A model generated the notes under the pieces. It was not told the origin of the DNA, made no database searches, and saw only the letters and a program-made list of their open reading frames with translations. A stretch of 64,000 nucleotides of DNA from Wocania ichthyoenteri Th78 (GTDB lineage: Bacteria > Bacteroidota > Bacteroidia > Flavobacteriales > Flavobacteriaceae), in assembly GCF_000789235.1 (NCBI RefSeq), contig NZ_KN525716.1:2710100-2774099 (forward strand). The letters are read 5' to 3'. The translations under genes were made by a program, and so were the position numbers. How positions within the stretch are numbered: the stretch's first letter is position 1; each line of letters starts with the position of its first letter. This document shows, piece by piece, positions 27,200 to 37,014 of this stretch.

Positions 27200-28129
27200 T
27201 TAATTATTTTGTTCTTGTAATTGTTCTACTGCCTTAATTTGGTTTGCAAAGAAACTACTTTTTTCTGGATATTTCAAACTTAAAATTTTATAAGATTGAA
27301 TTGCTTTTTTGTAGTTTTTTTGTTCTACATAAATACGTGCTAAAGTCTCGGTCATTAAAGCTTCGGGTTGTATCATTTGAGCTTTAGCAAGATTGCCTTT
27401 AGATGTTAAGGTTTTAGACGGATTTATTTTTGGATTTTGAGTGATGAACTTGTCTATTAATTCAAATTTTTTAGCCTTTTCAGTTTTCTCAGAAACTATT
27501 TTTTCTACTTTTATAGGCGTAGTATTTTCTCTTTTAATAGGCTTGAAACGGGTGAGCTTTAACCATTCGTTAAACGAGTGGTTTTCTCTTTTGTCAAATT
27601 GAAGTGGTTTGCCTAAGTTAAGAATATCTTTTACTGATGCTTCTTGTGTTTTAGTATCTTCAGTTATGTTTTCAATACGTTTAGATTCGTCTAAAACAAA
27701 AGCCTTTTTAGGGCGCTCTTCTATAGGTTGAAATAAAGCGGGGTCTAAAACACCATCTGTTTCTTTAATTTGTTGTTTTAGTGCATCATCAATAGCTACG
27801 CTTTTATTTATAGAAATATCTTCAACCGTAACATCAATATCTTTTAAATGTGCGGTATTTTGTTTAATGAATTGTGAGATTTCATTTTGAATAAAATCTT
27901 CAGATGTTATAAAGTCAAATAAAATACTTCTATCGGCTGTATAGGCTGCGGTAGTTTTAAGTTCTCGATTGTATTTAAAACTACTTTGGTCTTTTAAGCC
28001 TTTAAGGTACACTGCGCGTGCCGATTGAAAATATGGAAACTCATCAATAATAGATTTTACAGCCTCGGTTTGCTCATGTGTTATGGCTTGAGGGTTTTGA
28101 AGTATATATGTGTAATCTGTACTATTCAT
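27200..28129 (-). CDS. hypothetical protein with C-terminal TPR-like repeat
   Basis: 309 residues without signal peptide. The N-terminal third is helical (SIIDEFPYFQSARAVYLKGL); the middle is charged and low complexity. The C-terminus (about 260-305) resembles a tetratricopeptide repeat (MTETLARIYVEQKNYKKAIQSYKILSLKYPE). It lies between lptE and secG in the same orientation, an arrangement that may be conserved in Flavobacteriaceae. It probably acts as a protein-protein adaptor; function unknown. Confidence 0.65.
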   Translation of the reverse strand: MNSTDYTYILQNPQAITHEQTEAVKSIIDEFPYFQSARAVYLKGLKDQSSFKYNRELKTTAAYTADRSILFDFITSEDFIQNEISQFIKQNTAHLKDIDVTVEDISINKSVAIDDALKQQIKETDGVLDPALFQPIEERPKKAFVLDESKRIENITEDTKTQEASVKDILNLGKPLQFDKRENHSFNEWLKLTRFKPIKRENTTPIKVEKIVSEKTEKAKKFELIDKFITQNPKINPSKTLTSKGNLAKAQMIQPEALMTETLARIYVEQKNYKKAIQSYKILSLKYPEKSSFFANQIKAVEQLQEQNN

Positions 28130-28186
28130 TATTGGCTAAGCCAAATTTAATTATTTTTTAATAACTGGTAGCTGAGGCTCTCGAAG

Positions 28187-28693
28187 CTACCATTTTGCTA
28201 AAGTAGCATTAATAATATCTTGTGTTAAGCGTTCAAAAATTTCTTCGTGGGCTGTTGCTTTTTGTGAGCCAACAAGTTGTGCGCTACCAGGGTAATCATA
28301 AAAAAACGAAAAGCTTTTTCCTTCTTCATTGTCCTCTTCATTATTTTTATTGTAAAAACTAATTTTTACGCCTATAGTTAATCTATTTTGTGCAGCCTTA
28401 TTATCTGATGTTGCTGTGGTTGGAGAAACTCTATAAGTTGTAATTTCGCCTTCGTAAACCAAATCTGCGTTTGAAGTTACTAAGCTATAATTAGTTTGAT
28501 CTAATATTAAATCTTGTAGCGCATTTTGAAAATCACGCTCTAAACCAGGCTCTACCAAAAGTGAGTTGTTTTCAAAACGATTAACTTGAAATGTTTCAGC
28601 TTTTATTGAGCTAGGTTGCGTAAATCCATATATACCGCACGACTGAAATGTTACAATCGTTAGTAATAAAAAGATGTATTTTATATATTTCAT
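28187..28693 (-). CDS. lptE: LptE-like LPS-assembly lipoprotein
   Basis: 168 residues. The signal sequence ends at the lipobox FQSC (Cys near residue 19), followed by GIYGFTQPSSIKAETFQVNRFEN and a LptE-like alpha/beta fold. In outer-membrane LPS export the lipoprotein LptE plugs the LptD barrel. Sequence similarity is modest in this family; the call depends on length, lipobox and the lptE - sigma-54 activator - miaB order, which I recall as common in Bacteroidota. Confidence 0.75.
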   Translation of the reverse strand: MKYIKYIFLLLTIVTFQSCGIYGFTQPSSIKAETFQVNRFENNSLLVEPGLERDFQNALQDLILDQTNYSLVTSNADLVYEGEITTYRVSPTTATSDNKAAQNRLTIGVKISFYNKNNEEDNEEGKSFSFFYDYPGSAQLVGSQKATAHEEIFERLTQDIINATLAKW

Positions 28694-28715
28694 TTTATAA
28701 GATTGATGTTTTTAA

Positions 28716-28742
28716 GGCATTTCGACTGCGCTCAATGTGACA
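28716..28742. repeat. short dispersed repeat with TTCGACTGCGCTCA core
   Basis: Exact 14-bp core at 28721-28734 between lptE and the sigma-54 activator gene. The flank includes TGTGACA. Same core as at 20997-21010 (inverse) and 44214-44227. Confidence 0.65.
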
Positions 28743-28825
28743 GTGTGGATTATTTTTATAACGATGACTTTTTTATATTGTTGTAATTTATGGCTGCCTA
28801 CTGAAAACTGCGACTGCCAACTCAT

Positions 28826-30094
28826 TTAAAGATCATATTGTTTAATTTTTCTATATAAAGTGCGCTCGCTTATGCCTAATTCGGCTGCTGCTAATTTACG
28901 TTTTCCTTGGTGACGTTCAAGCGATTTTTTTATTAATTCTAATTCTTTGTCGTGTAACGATAAGGTTTCCTCTTCTTCAATCTCTTCGGCAAAGTGGTAT
29001 TTATCTTGTGTGTTTATGTTTTCATCATGCGATTTAGAATGATCTGGAATAGATATAACTTCAGAATCTGTTAAAGCCTCTTCGTAATCTGTTTCGGTGT
29101 CATCATCATCACCATAAATTTTTTGAATTAAACTCCCATGGTCTTTTTCAACATCTTTAACGTTTCCGTTTTTCATGAGCTCCATAGTAAGTTTTTTCAA
29201 ATCATTTAAATCACTTTTCATATCGAAAAGGACTTTATACAATATTTCTCGCTCGCTACTAAAATCGCTTTCAGCTTTCGAAGTTTTTATAATCGCAGGT
29301 AAATTGCTACCTGATGTTGGTAAATAGCCTCTTAAGGTGTCTGCAGAAATAGTTCTGTTTTGTTCTAAAACCGAAACTTGTTCAGCTATGTTTCGTAACT
29401 GACGAATATTACCATTCCAACGATGCTTTTGCAGTACTTGTATAGCGTTATCGGTTAACTTAACCGTTGGCATTTTGTATTTTAAAGCAAAATCGCTAGC
29501 GAATTTTCTGAATAATAAATGGATGTCTTCTTGACGTTCGCGTAGTGGTGGTAAATGAATATCTACAGTGCTTAATCTGTAATATAAATCTTCACGAAAT
29601 TTTTCTTTGTTAATAGCTTCAAACATATTAGCATTAGTTGCTGCTACAATACGTACATCGGTTTTTTGTACTTTACTAGAACCTACTTTTATAAACTCAC
29701 CATTTTCTAAAACACGTAATAAGCGTACTTGTGTAGTTAATGGTAATTCGCCAACTTCATCTAAAAAAATGGTACCACCGTCTGCCACCTCGAAATATCC
29801 GGAACGTGTTTGTGTTGCACCTGTAAAAGCACCTTTTTCGTGTCCGAATAATTCACTGTCAATGGTACCTTCCGGAATGGCTCCACAGTTTACTGCAATA
29901 TATTTATTATGCTTTCTATGTGATAATTGATGTATTATTTTAGGAATACTTTCTTTACCAACACCAGATTCTCCAGTAACCAAAACCGAAATATCTGTTG
30001 GTGCCACTTGAATCGCTTTTTCGATAGCGCGATTTAGTGTAATTGTATTACCAATAATTCCAAATCGTTGTTTTATAGCTTGAACTGATTCCAT
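28826..30094 (-). CDS. sigma-54-dependent transcriptional activator
   Basis: 422 residues from the ATG at 30092-30094 (MESVQAIKQRFG). An AAA+ central domain covers about 15-250: Walker A GESGVGKE near residue 40, the sigma-54-contacting GAFTGA loop near 84, and Walker B GGTIFLDEVGELP near 105. A charged linker (about 280-370) precedes a Fis-type helix-turn-helix (LGISERTLYRKIKQYDL) at the C-terminus. There is no N-terminal receiver or sensor domain, so activity must be controlled otherwise. It drives transcription by RpoN-RNA polymerase. It follows miaB by 45 bases with a hairpin. Confidence 0.93.
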   Translation of the reverse strand: MESVQAIKQRFGIIGNTITLNRAIEKAIQVAPTDISVLVTGESGVGKESIPKIIHQLSHRKHNKYIAVNCGAIPEGTIDSELFGHEKGAFTGATQTRSGYFEVADGGTIFLDEVGELPLTTQVRLLRVLENGEFIKVGSSKVQKTDVRIVAATNANMFEAINKEKFREDLYYRLSTVDIHLPPLRERQEDIHLLFRKFASDFALKYKMPTVKLTDNAIQVLQKHRWNGNIRQLRNIAEQVSVLEQNRTISADTLRGYLPTSGSNLPAIIKTSKAESDFSSEREILYKVLFDMKSDLNDLKKLTMELMKNGNVKDVEKDHGSLIQKIYGDDDDTETDYEEALTDSEVISIPDHSKSHDENINTQDKYHFAEEIEEEETLSLHDKELELIKKSLERHQGKRKLAAAELGISERTLYRKIKQYDL

Positions 30095-30103
30095 ATTTTG
30101 TCT

Positions 30104-30126
30104 TTCCTGCGTAGGCAGGAATCTCA
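30104..30126. repeat. REP-like hairpin of the TTCCTGC/GCAGGAA type
   Basis: TTCCTGC at 30104-30110 pairs exactly with GCAGGAA at 30115-30121 around a 4-base loop, flanked by ATCTCAT. Located between miaB and the sigma-54 activator gene. Confidence 0.65.
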
Positions 30127-30139
30127 TTTTTTATTGTTA

Positions 30140-31588
30140 TTAATTATTCTCACTCAAACCTAAAGCTTCCCCAATCAATGTTGCACTCGTACAGTCCGTA
30201 ACTTTTACATTTATAAAATCACCAACTTTAAATTCTTCTTTTGGAAAAACACACACAATATTTTGAGGCGTACGACCAGACCATTGTAAATTAGATTTTT
30301 TTGATTCTTTTTCAATCAACACTTCTACCGTTGAGTTTAGCCATTCTTTAGTTTTAATTTCGCTGTGAATTCTCTGTAAATCAACAATGTCTTGTAATCT
30401 TCGTTTTTTAGTTTCTTCAGGAACATCATCTTCCATATTTCTGCCAGCCATAGTTCCTGGCCGCTCAGAATATTTATACATATATCCAAAGTTATACTTT
30501 ACGTATTCCATTAACGAAATGGTATCTTGAAAATCGTTTTCAGTTTCTGTTGGAAAACCAACAATCATATCTTGACTAATAGCGCAATTTGGAATTATTT
30601 GACGAATGTTATCAATTAACTTCATGTATTCCTTACGTGTATGTAAGCGATTCATAGCTTTTAAAATACGATTACTTCCGCTTTGTACAGGTAGGTGAAT
30701 GTGATTACAGATATTATTGTATTTCGCCATAGTTTCAACAACATCTAAAGTTAAATCTTGTGGATTTGAAGTTGAAAAACGAATACGCATTTTAGGTTGT
30801 GTTTTAGCACATAATTCTAATAAATTTGAAAAGTTTACCGAAGTTGCTTTTTGAATATCGCTGGCTTTTTCAAAATCTTTTTTGAGTCCGCCACCATACC
30901 AAAGGTAGCTATCTACATTTTGCCCGAGTAAGGTGATTTCTTTATAACCTCTGTTCCATAAATCGTTAATTTCTTCAATAATACTTTGTGGGTCACGACT
31001 GCGTTCACGACCACGAGTAAAAGGGACTACGCAAAACGTACACATATTATCGCAACCTCGTGTAATCGACACAAAAGCGGTTACGCCATTACTATTTAAA
31101 CGTACAGGTGATACATCACCATAAGTTTCTTCTTTTGAAAGAATCACGTTAATAGCGTCTCTACCTTCATCAACTTCGGCTAAAAGGTTAGGTAAATCTT
31201 TATATGCATCAGGGCCAACTACTAAATCGACTATTTTTTCCTCTTCAAGAAATTTAGTTTTTAAACGTTCTGCCATACAACCTAAAACGCCTACTTTCAT
31301 TTTAGGGTTATGATCGCGTTTTACGGCATTATATTTTTCTAAACGTTTGCGTACGGTTTGTTCTGCTTTATCTCGAATGGAACAGGTATTTACTAAAACT
31401 AAGTCGGCTTCTTCTAATTTTTGAGTGGTGTTAAATCCTTCATTGGTTAAAATAGAGGCTACAATTTCGCTATCGCTAAAATTCATAGCACACCCATAAC
31501 TTTCAATAAAAAGCTTGCGTGAATTTTCTTTTTTATGTTCTAAAACTAAGGATTGTCCTTGTTTGTTTTCGTCTATATTTTTTTCCAT
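30140..31588 (-). CDS. miaB: tRNA-2-methylthio-N6-isopentenyladenosine synthase MiaB
   Basis: 482 residues from the ATG at 31586-31588 (MEKNIDENKQG); 15 upstream codons in the open frame lie in the leader. MiaB adds a methylthio group to i6A37 in tRNA. It has an N-terminal [4Fe-4S] domain (YGCAMNFSDSE, VNTCSIRDKA, GVLGCMAERL), a radical-SAM core with CxxxCxxC (CDNMCTFC) near residue 180, and a C-terminal TRAM domain with VLIEKESKK. The RBS-free start is usual here. Confidence 0.96.
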   Translation of the reverse strand: MEKNIDENKQGQSLVLEHKKENSRKLFIESYGCAMNFSDSEIVASILTNEGFNTTQKLEEADLVLVNTCSIRDKAEQTVRKRLEKYNAVKRDHNPKMKVGVLGCMAERLKTKFLEEEKIVDLVVGPDAYKDLPNLLAEVDEGRDAINVILSKEETYGDVSPVRLNSNGVTAFVSITRGCDNMCTFCVVPFTRGRERSRDPQSIIEEINDLWNRGYKEITLLGQNVDSYLWYGGGLKKDFEKASDIQKATSVNFSNLLELCAKTQPKMRIRFSTSNPQDLTLDVVETMAKYNNICNHIHLPVQSGSNRILKAMNRLHTRKEYMKLIDNIRQIIPNCAISQDMIVGFPTETENDFQDTISLMEYVKYNFGYMYKYSERPGTMAGRNMEDDVPEETKKRRLQDIVDLQRIHSEIKTKEWLNSTVEVLIEKESKKSNLQWSGRTPQNIVCVFPKEEFKVGDFINVKVTDCTSATLIGEALGLSENN

Positions 31589-31622
31589 AGTATACTGAAA
31601 CCAATAGCAGTCAATAAGTATG

Positions 31623-31655
31623 CAAAGATACAATTAATTTATGTTTTAGTGACAA
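31623..31655 (-). promoter_or_regulatory. promoter for miaB
   Basis: The reverse strand has TATCTTTG (31623-31630), a full match to TAnnTTTG, preceded by TTG at 31653-31655 with a 22-base spacer. The -7 box is 34 bases upstream of the proposed start codon. Confidence 0.55.
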
Positions 31656-31758
31656 AGTGGCAGATTGATTTTATTTCAATTTATAAAAGTTTATCAGATT
31701 TATATACGCAACCAAAACGTATTTTAAGCATCTAATTAAAAACTAAACTCTTAAAGAT

Positions 31759-32205
31759 ATGCTAAAGCTTACCAAAAACATTTTTTTCGTTATTCTAGTC
31801 GTTATGTGTTTTATGAATACACAATGTGAAGATGATAAGGATGATTTTTTTATTAGTGAATGTGATTTTGAAACCATCATAAATAAATCTAAATACGACA
31901 ATTTAGAAACTGCAAATTTTGAATTCGTTAAGACCGAAATAATAGATGATTGCTTACATATTGAAATAAGCGCTTCTGGTTGCAATGGCGATAGTTGGGA
32001 GTTTTATTTGTTTGATTCTAGTGCTATAGCAGAGTCGTCTCCAGAACAGCGTTACTTAAAACTTCAATTAATTAATAATGAAGCCTGTTTAGCTGTTTTT
32101 AAGAAAACTGTTTCTTTTGATTTAACACCATTACAAATTAATGGAAGTAAAGAAATTATACTAAATCTTGAAGGCTTAGAATCTTCATTGAATTATAAAT
32201 ATTAA
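31759..32205 (+). CDS. putative small lipoprotein
   Basis: 148 residues with a signal peptide ending in MNTQC (lipid-anchor Cys near residue 22), then acidic residues EDDKDD. The remaining 120 residues (for example LHIEISASGCNGDSWEFYL) suggest a beta-rich periplasmic or surface domain and contain several Cys. Not recognised as a known family. It precedes an LVIVD-repeat lipoprotein by 18 bases, so the two probably form an operon. Confidence 0.7.
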   Translation: MLKLTKNIFFVILVVMCFMNTQCEDDKDDFFISECDFETIINKSKYDNLETANFEFVKTEIIDDCLHIEISASGCNGDSWEFYLFDSSAIAESSPEQRYLKLQLINNEACLAVFKKTVSFDLTPLQINGSKEIILNLEGLESSLNYKY

Positions 32206-32223
32206 AATTTAAAAAGAATCGCC

Positions 32224-33459
32224 ATGAAATTAAAATTCCTTTTTCTAATTTTTATTAGCATGATATCTTGCGATAAAGACGATATAGATTACGAGTTTGT
32301 AACTGTAGCAACACCAGAATTAATGAGTAAAGCTGTTTTTAGAAATTCTGTTGAGGTAGTTGTGCCAAAAAATATTGAGCAAGCTGGTAAAATTTATACT
32401 TATAGTAATTATATTTTTGTAAGTGATGTAAACAAAGGCATTCATATTATTGATAACACAAACCCTAAATCACCAAAACCAATTAAGTATATTGTAATTC
32501 CTGGGAATGAAGATATTTCAGTAAGAGATAATTTTTTATATGCCGATAGTGCTACAGATTTGTTAGTTTTTGATATTTCTGATATCAATGCAGTACATTT
32601 AGTAGAGCGATTAGAGGGTGTTTTTAATATTTATAATTATCAAATTCCTATTGAAGCTCAAGCAGTGGATTATAGTAATTTTGATTATGAAAACCATATT
32701 ATTGTGGGTTGGACAACCAAATTAGAACGTCGTAAAGTTGTTGATGAATCAAGTATTGATATTGTTTTTAACGATACTGCATTAAATTCTGGTGCCAGCG
32801 AATCTGTAACGGGGCAAGGCGGCTCTTTAGCGCGTTTTCAAATCGTTAACAATTATTTGTATACGGTTGGTAATTACGAAATGACAATCTTTAATATTGA
32901 AAACCTATCATCTCCAAATTTAGTTGCTAAGCAAAATGCTGGATGGAATATAGAAACAATGTTTCAAGCCGATGATTATTTGTATTTAGGTAGTACTAAT
33001 GGTATGTATATTTATAGTTTAGCAAACCCAGCAGCGCCAGAGTATGTTTCAGATTTCACACATTGGGAAGGTTGTGACCCTGTTGTAGTTGATGGCGATT
33101 ATGCATATTTAACGTTACGTGGGGGGAATTTATGCGGACAAGACGAAAGTGTTTTAGAGGTTATAGATATTAGTGATAAAACAAACCCAACTCTGGCAGC
33201 AAGATATGTGCTAGAAAACCCGTACGGTTTAGGTATAAAAAGCAATATGCTTTTTGTTTGTGATGGTACTGCAGGTTTAAAACTGTTTGATAAAACAAAC
33301 CCATTAAATATTAGTGTTAAGAAAGTTTATAAAAATATTCAAGCAACTGATGTTATTCCGTTAGAAAATAATTTGATAATGATAGGAGGTAAAACATTAT
33401 ATCAATACGAATACGGTAATAACGAAGTGAAATTAATAAGCGCTTTTTCTTTGAATTAA
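32224..33459 (+). CDS. LVIVD-repeat lipoprotein
   Basis: 411 residues. Signal sequence with lipobox MISC (Cys near residue 16), then acidic DKDD. Several LVIVD-type repeats are present (IHIIDNTNPKSPKPI, LLVFDISDINAVHLV, MTIFNIENLSSPNLV, MYIYSLANPAAPEYV, LEVIDISDKTNPTLA, LKLFDKTNPLNISV), predicting a beta-propeller-like surface protein. Role unknown. It lies 18 bases after the small lipoprotein and is followed by a terminator. Confidence 0.85.
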   Translation: MKLKFLFLIFISMISCDKDDIDYEFVTVATPELMSKAVFRNSVEVVVPKNIEQAGKIYTYSNYIFVSDVNKGIHIIDNTNPKSPKPIKYIVIPGNEDISVRDNFLYADSATDLLVFDISDINAVHLVERLEGVFNIYNYQIPIEAQAVDYSNFDYENHIIVGWTTKLERRKVVDESSIDIVFNDTALNSGASESVTGQGGSLARFQIVNNYLYTVGNYEMTIFNIENLSSPNLVAKQNAGWNIETMFQADDYLYLGSTNGMYIYSLANPAAPEYVSDFTHWEGCDPVVVDGDYAYLTLRGGNLCGQDESVLEVIDISDKTNPTLAARYVLENPYGLGIKSNMLFVCDGTAGLKLFDKTNPLNISVKKVYKNIQATDVIPLENNLIMIGGKTLYQYEYGNNEVKLISAFSLN

Positions 33460-33477
33460 TATGAGAAAAAATAGAAC

Positions 33478-33510
33478 AAAAAAATCCTGCTTTAATGTAG
33501 GGTTTTTTAT
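33478..33510 (+). terminator. intrinsic terminator after the LVIVD lipoprotein gene
   Basis: An A-run and ATCCTGC at 33484-33490 pair with GTAGGGT (33497-33503, two G-T pairs) followed by a T run. Confidence 0.75.
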
Positions 33511-33586
33511 TTATACCTAATAATTTCTTGTTAAATCTGTTAGAAAGTATTTACTTTGAAAACATATACTAACCAAAACTAAAAAT

Positions 33587-34369
33587 ATGAATACCATTAC
33601 TGGTTTATTAGAAAAGATAGAACGCGCTAAGGAATTAGATTTCGGAACCATCTTTAGCGAATCTATAGAATTGTTTAAAAAGACTTGGTTGCAAGGGTTC
33701 TTACTTCAATTATTTACAATGATAGTTATGCTACCATTAATTATTGTTTTATACGTTCCAATGATAGGAATGGTAATTGCACAACAAGAAAGTGGATATG
33801 CCGACTCTGAAGCGTTTAATGGCTTTTTTGCTGGCATGTCTATCATGTATATACTTTTTGTTATTGTTGGCGTTTTTGTTTTAGGAGCTATTTCTGTAGC
33901 ATTAAATGCTGGATTTTTTAGAATGATGAAAAAGTTAGATTACAACGAACAAGTTGCTACCTCAGATTTCTTTTATTTCGTAAAAGGGAAATATTTAAGT
34001 AAAACCTTTATGTTAATGTTGGTGTCTATTTTAATAGCAATACCAGCTGCCTTGTTATGTTATATCCCTTTAATTTACGCCATTGTTCCATTATCTTATT
34101 TCGGATTAATGTTTGCTTTTAATCCAGAGTTTAGCGTAGGCGAAATTGTAAAATCTAGTTTTAAATTAGGGAATAAAAAATGGTTAATTTCTTTTGGATT
34201 AATAATAGTTTCATCATTATTAGCTCAAATAGTTGGAATGTTAATGTGTTTCATCGGTGTTTTATTTACAGCAACTTTTGTATATCATCCAACCTATTTA
34301 ATTTATAAAAAAGTTATAGGTTTTGATGAAACCAGTGCTATTGAAGAAATAGGAACTACGGTCGAATAA
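33587..34369 (+). CDS. integral membrane protein of unknown function
   Basis: 260 residues with about five membrane helices (about 38-58, 86-110, 140-165, 168-183, 205-232) after a short charged N-terminus containing the amphipathic FGTIFSESIELFKKTW. Proteins of this design in Bacteroidota are usually annotated as hypothetical or as glycerophosphodiesterase-membrane-domain-like; no catalytic motif is visible. It stands alone between two terminators, so it is its own transcription unit. Confidence 0.7.
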   Translation: MNTITGLLEKIERAKELDFGTIFSESIELFKKTWLQGFLLQLFTMIVMLPLIIVLYVPMIGMVIAQQESGYADSEAFNGFFAGMSIMYILFVIVGVFVLGAISVALNAGFFRMMKKLDYNEQVATSDFFYFVKGKYLSKTFMLMLVSILIAIPAALLCYIPLIYAIVPLSYFGLMFAFNPEFSVGEIVKSSFKLGNKKWLISFGLIIVSSLLAQIVGMLMCFIGVLFTATFVYHPTYLIYKKVIGFDETSAIEEIGTTVE

Positions 34370-34385
34370 AGTTTTAAAGAATTAT

Positions 34386-34427
34386 AAAAAGCCTGCACTT
34401 TTGCTTAAAAATGCAGGCTTTTTTTAT
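34386..34427 (+). terminator. intrinsic terminator upstream of topA
   Basis: AAGCCTGCA at 34389-34397 pairs exactly with TGCAGGCTT at 34412-34420, followed by seven T. Confidence 0.88.
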
Positions 34428-34479
34428 TAAATAATTCACAGATTATCCATAAAAAGTTACAGATAAACTTTTTTTCATA

Positions 34480-34487
34480 TACATTTG
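34480..34487 (+). promoter_or_regulatory. promoter -7 box for topA
   Basis: TACATTTG is a full match to TAnnTTTG, 19 bases before the topA start. The -33 region is weak. Confidence 0.55.
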
Positions 34488-34506
34488 TAGCTTCAAAAAA
34501 TCAAGT

Positions 34507-37011
34507 ATGGCGAAGAATTTAGTGATTGTAGAGTCACCTGCTAAGGCAAAAACTATTGAAAAATTTTTAGGAAAGGATTTTAAAGTAGAATCTAGCTTTG
34601 GGCATATTTCCGATTTACCTTCAAAGGAATTGGGTGTAAATGTTGATGGTGATTTTAAACCGAAATATGAAGTTTCTAAAGACAAAAAAGCAGTTGTAAA
34701 AAAGCTTAAAGACTTAGCTAAAAAAGCAGAAATGGTTTGGTTAGCAAGTGATGAGGATCGAGAGGGGGAAGCTATTGCATGGCATTTAGCCGAAGCTTTA
34801 AAGTTGGATAAAGACAAAACGAAACGTATTGTTTTTCACGAAATTACTAAAAGCGCTATTCAAAAAGCTATTGAAAATCCAAGAGGTATAGATTATGATT
34901 TAGTTGATGCACAACAAGCACGTCGTGTATTAGATAGAATTGTAGGTTACGAATTATCACCAGTACTTTGGCGAAAAGTTAAAGGCGGTTTATCGGCAGG
35001 TCGTGTGCAATCAGTTTCAGTACGATTAATCGTTGAAAAAGAAAGAGAAATTCAAGGGTTTGCACCCGTGGCATCTTATAGAATTGATGCCGAATTTTCA
35101 AACGAAGACGGACAAACATTTAAAGCAAAATTACCTAAGAATTTTTCTACTAAAGTAGAAGCTCAAAAATTCTTAGAACAAAATATTTCAGCAGATTTTA
35201 AAGTAGCAGATTTACAAAAAAAACCTGCAAAAAAATCGCCAGCTGCGCCATTTACAACTTCAACATTACAACAAGAGGCATCACGTAAATTGTATTTTTC
35301 GGTAAGTAAAACCATGACGATGGCACAACGCCTTTACGAAGCAGGTTTAATTACTTATATGAGAACCGATAGTGTAAATTTATCTGATGAAGCACGAAAA
35401 GGCGCAGAAGCAGAAATTAAAGCGGCATTTGGTAACGAATATAGTAAACCAAGAAACTATAAAGGAAAAGCAAAAGGAGCACAAGAGGCGCATGAGGCTA
35501 TCCGACCAACCAATTTTGCGACACATTCTGTCAATATAGATTACGATCAAGCTAGACTGTACGATTTAATTTGGAAACGTTCAATCGCCTCGCAAATGAG
35601 CGAAGCAGAGTTAGAGCGTACCAATGTTAAAATTAGTGCTTCAACACATAAAGAAACGTTTACAGCAAACGGAGAAGTTATTACTTTTGATGGTTTTTTG
35701 AAAGTATATTTAGAAGGAACTGATGACGAGGATGTTGAGCAAGAAGGTATGTTGCCAGCAATGAAAACTAACGAAACTTTACTTAATAATTACATTACAG
35801 CAACCGAACGATATACACGTCCGCCAGCAAGATATACCGAAGCTTCTTTGGTTAAAAAATTAGAAGAATTAGGTATTGGCCGTCCGTCAACTTATGCACC
35901 AACTATTTCAACTATTCAAAATAGAAATTACGTCGAAAAAGGTACTGTTGAAGGCGAGGAGCGAAACTATTCGCAACTTACTTTACAAAGCGGGGCTGTA
36001 AAAGATAAAACCTTAACCGAGAAAGTAGGGTCAGATAAAGGTAAACTCGTTCCAACAGATATAGGAATGATTGTAACCGATTTTTTAGTCAATCATTTTG
36101 AAAGCATTTTAGATTATAATTTCACAGCAAAAGTTGAAGAAGATTTCGATGATATAGCAGACGGTAAAGAAGATTGGATACAAATGATGAAATCGTTTTA
36201 TAAAGATTTTCATCCACAAGTGATTGATGTTCAGGAAAATGCCGAAAGAGAATCTGGAGAGCGTATTTTAGGTAAAGACCCAGAAACAGGAAAGCAAGTT
36301 AGTGTGCGTTTAGGTAAGTTTGGACCCATGGTGCAAATAGGTACGGTTGACGATGAAGAAAAACCACAATTTGCAAGCTTAAGTCCAGACCAACAATTAA
36401 ACTCGATTACCTACGAGGAAGCTATGGATTTATTTCAGCTTCCAAAAAACTTAGGTGTTTACGAAGGAGAAGAAATTTTAGTGAATAACGGACGTTTTGG
36501 ACCTTACGTGAAATTTGGAGATTCATTTGTATCGCTACCAAAAGGTGTAGATCCTTTAAGTGTAGAATTGGATGAAGCTATTGTTTTAATTAAAGAAAAA
36601 CAAAAAGCCGATGCACCTATATATATGTATAAAGATTTACCAGTGCAAAAAGGCAAAGGGCGTTTTGGACCATTTATAAAATGGAACAATATGTTTATTA
36701 ATGTGAATAAAAAATACGATTGGGATAATTTATCTGATGAAGACATTGTTGAATTGATTGAAACAAAAATTCAAAAAGAGATAGACAAAGTTATCCATAA
36801 TTGGGAAGATGAAGGCATTCGTGTAGAAAAGGCCCGTTGGGGAAGACACAATGTTGTAAAAGGAAAAATAAAAGTAGAATTAGCTAAAACGATAGACGTT
36901 ACGGATATGACATTAGAAGAAGCTAAAGCGCTTATTGAAGCTAAAACACCAAAGAAAAAAGCAACTAAAAAGAAACCAGCTAAGAAAAAAACAACTGCAA
37001 AAAAGAAATAA
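34507..37011 (+). CDS. topA: DNA topoisomerase I
   Basis: 834 residues. The N-terminal TOPRIM domain (LVIVESPAKAKTIEKFLG, then SDEDREGEAIAWHL) coordinates magnesium; the active-site Tyr is Tyr284 in GLITYMRTDS. Topoisomerase I relaxes negative supercoils behind transcription. After the core (to about 580) come C-terminal repeat domains with glycine-rich RFGPMVQIG, RFGPYVKFG and RFGPFIKW motifs in place of zinc fingers, and a lysine/alanine/threonine tail of about 30 residues (KKATKKKPAKKKTTAKKK), which may bind nucleic acids. The next gene starts 3 bases downstream. Confidence 0.96.
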   Translation: MAKNLVIVESPAKAKTIEKFLGKDFKVESSFGHISDLPSKELGVNVDGDFKPKYEVSKDKKAVVKKLKDLAKKAEMVWLASDEDREGEAIAWHLAEALKLDKDKTKRIVFHEITKSAIQKAIENPRGIDYDLVDAQQARRVLDRIVGYELSPVLWRKVKGGLSAGRVQSVSVRLIVEKEREIQGFAPVASYRIDAEFSNEDGQTFKAKLPKNFSTKVEAQKFLEQNISADFKVADLQKKPAKKSPAAPFTTSTLQQEASRKLYFSVSKTMTMAQRLYEAGLITYMRTDSVNLSDEARKGAEAEIKAAFGNEYSKPRNYKGKAKGAQEAHEAIRPTNFATHSVNIDYDQARLYDLIWKRSIASQMSEAELERTNVKISASTHKETFTANGEVITFDGFLKVYLEGTDDEDVEQEGMLPAMKTNETLLNNYITATERYTRPPARYTEASLVKKLEELGIGRPSTYAPTISTIQNRNYVEKGTVEGEERNYSQLTLQSGAVKDKTLTEKVGSDKGKLVPTDIGMIVTDFLVNHFESILDYNFTAKVEEDFDDIADGKEDWIQMMKSFYKDFHPQVIDVQENAERESGERILGKDPETGKQVSVRLGKFGPMVQIGTVDDEEKPQFASLSPDQQLNSITYEEAMDLFQLPKNLGVYEGEEILVNNGRFGPYVKFGDSFVSLPKGVDPLSVELDEAIVLIKEKQKADAPIYMYKDLPVQKGKGRFGPFIKWNNMFINVNKKYDWDNLSDEDIVELIETKIQKEIDKVIHNWEDEGIRVEKARWGRHNVVKGKIKVELAKTIDVTDMTLEEAKALIEAKTPKKKATKKKPAKKKTTAKKK

Positions 37012-37014
37012 TTT

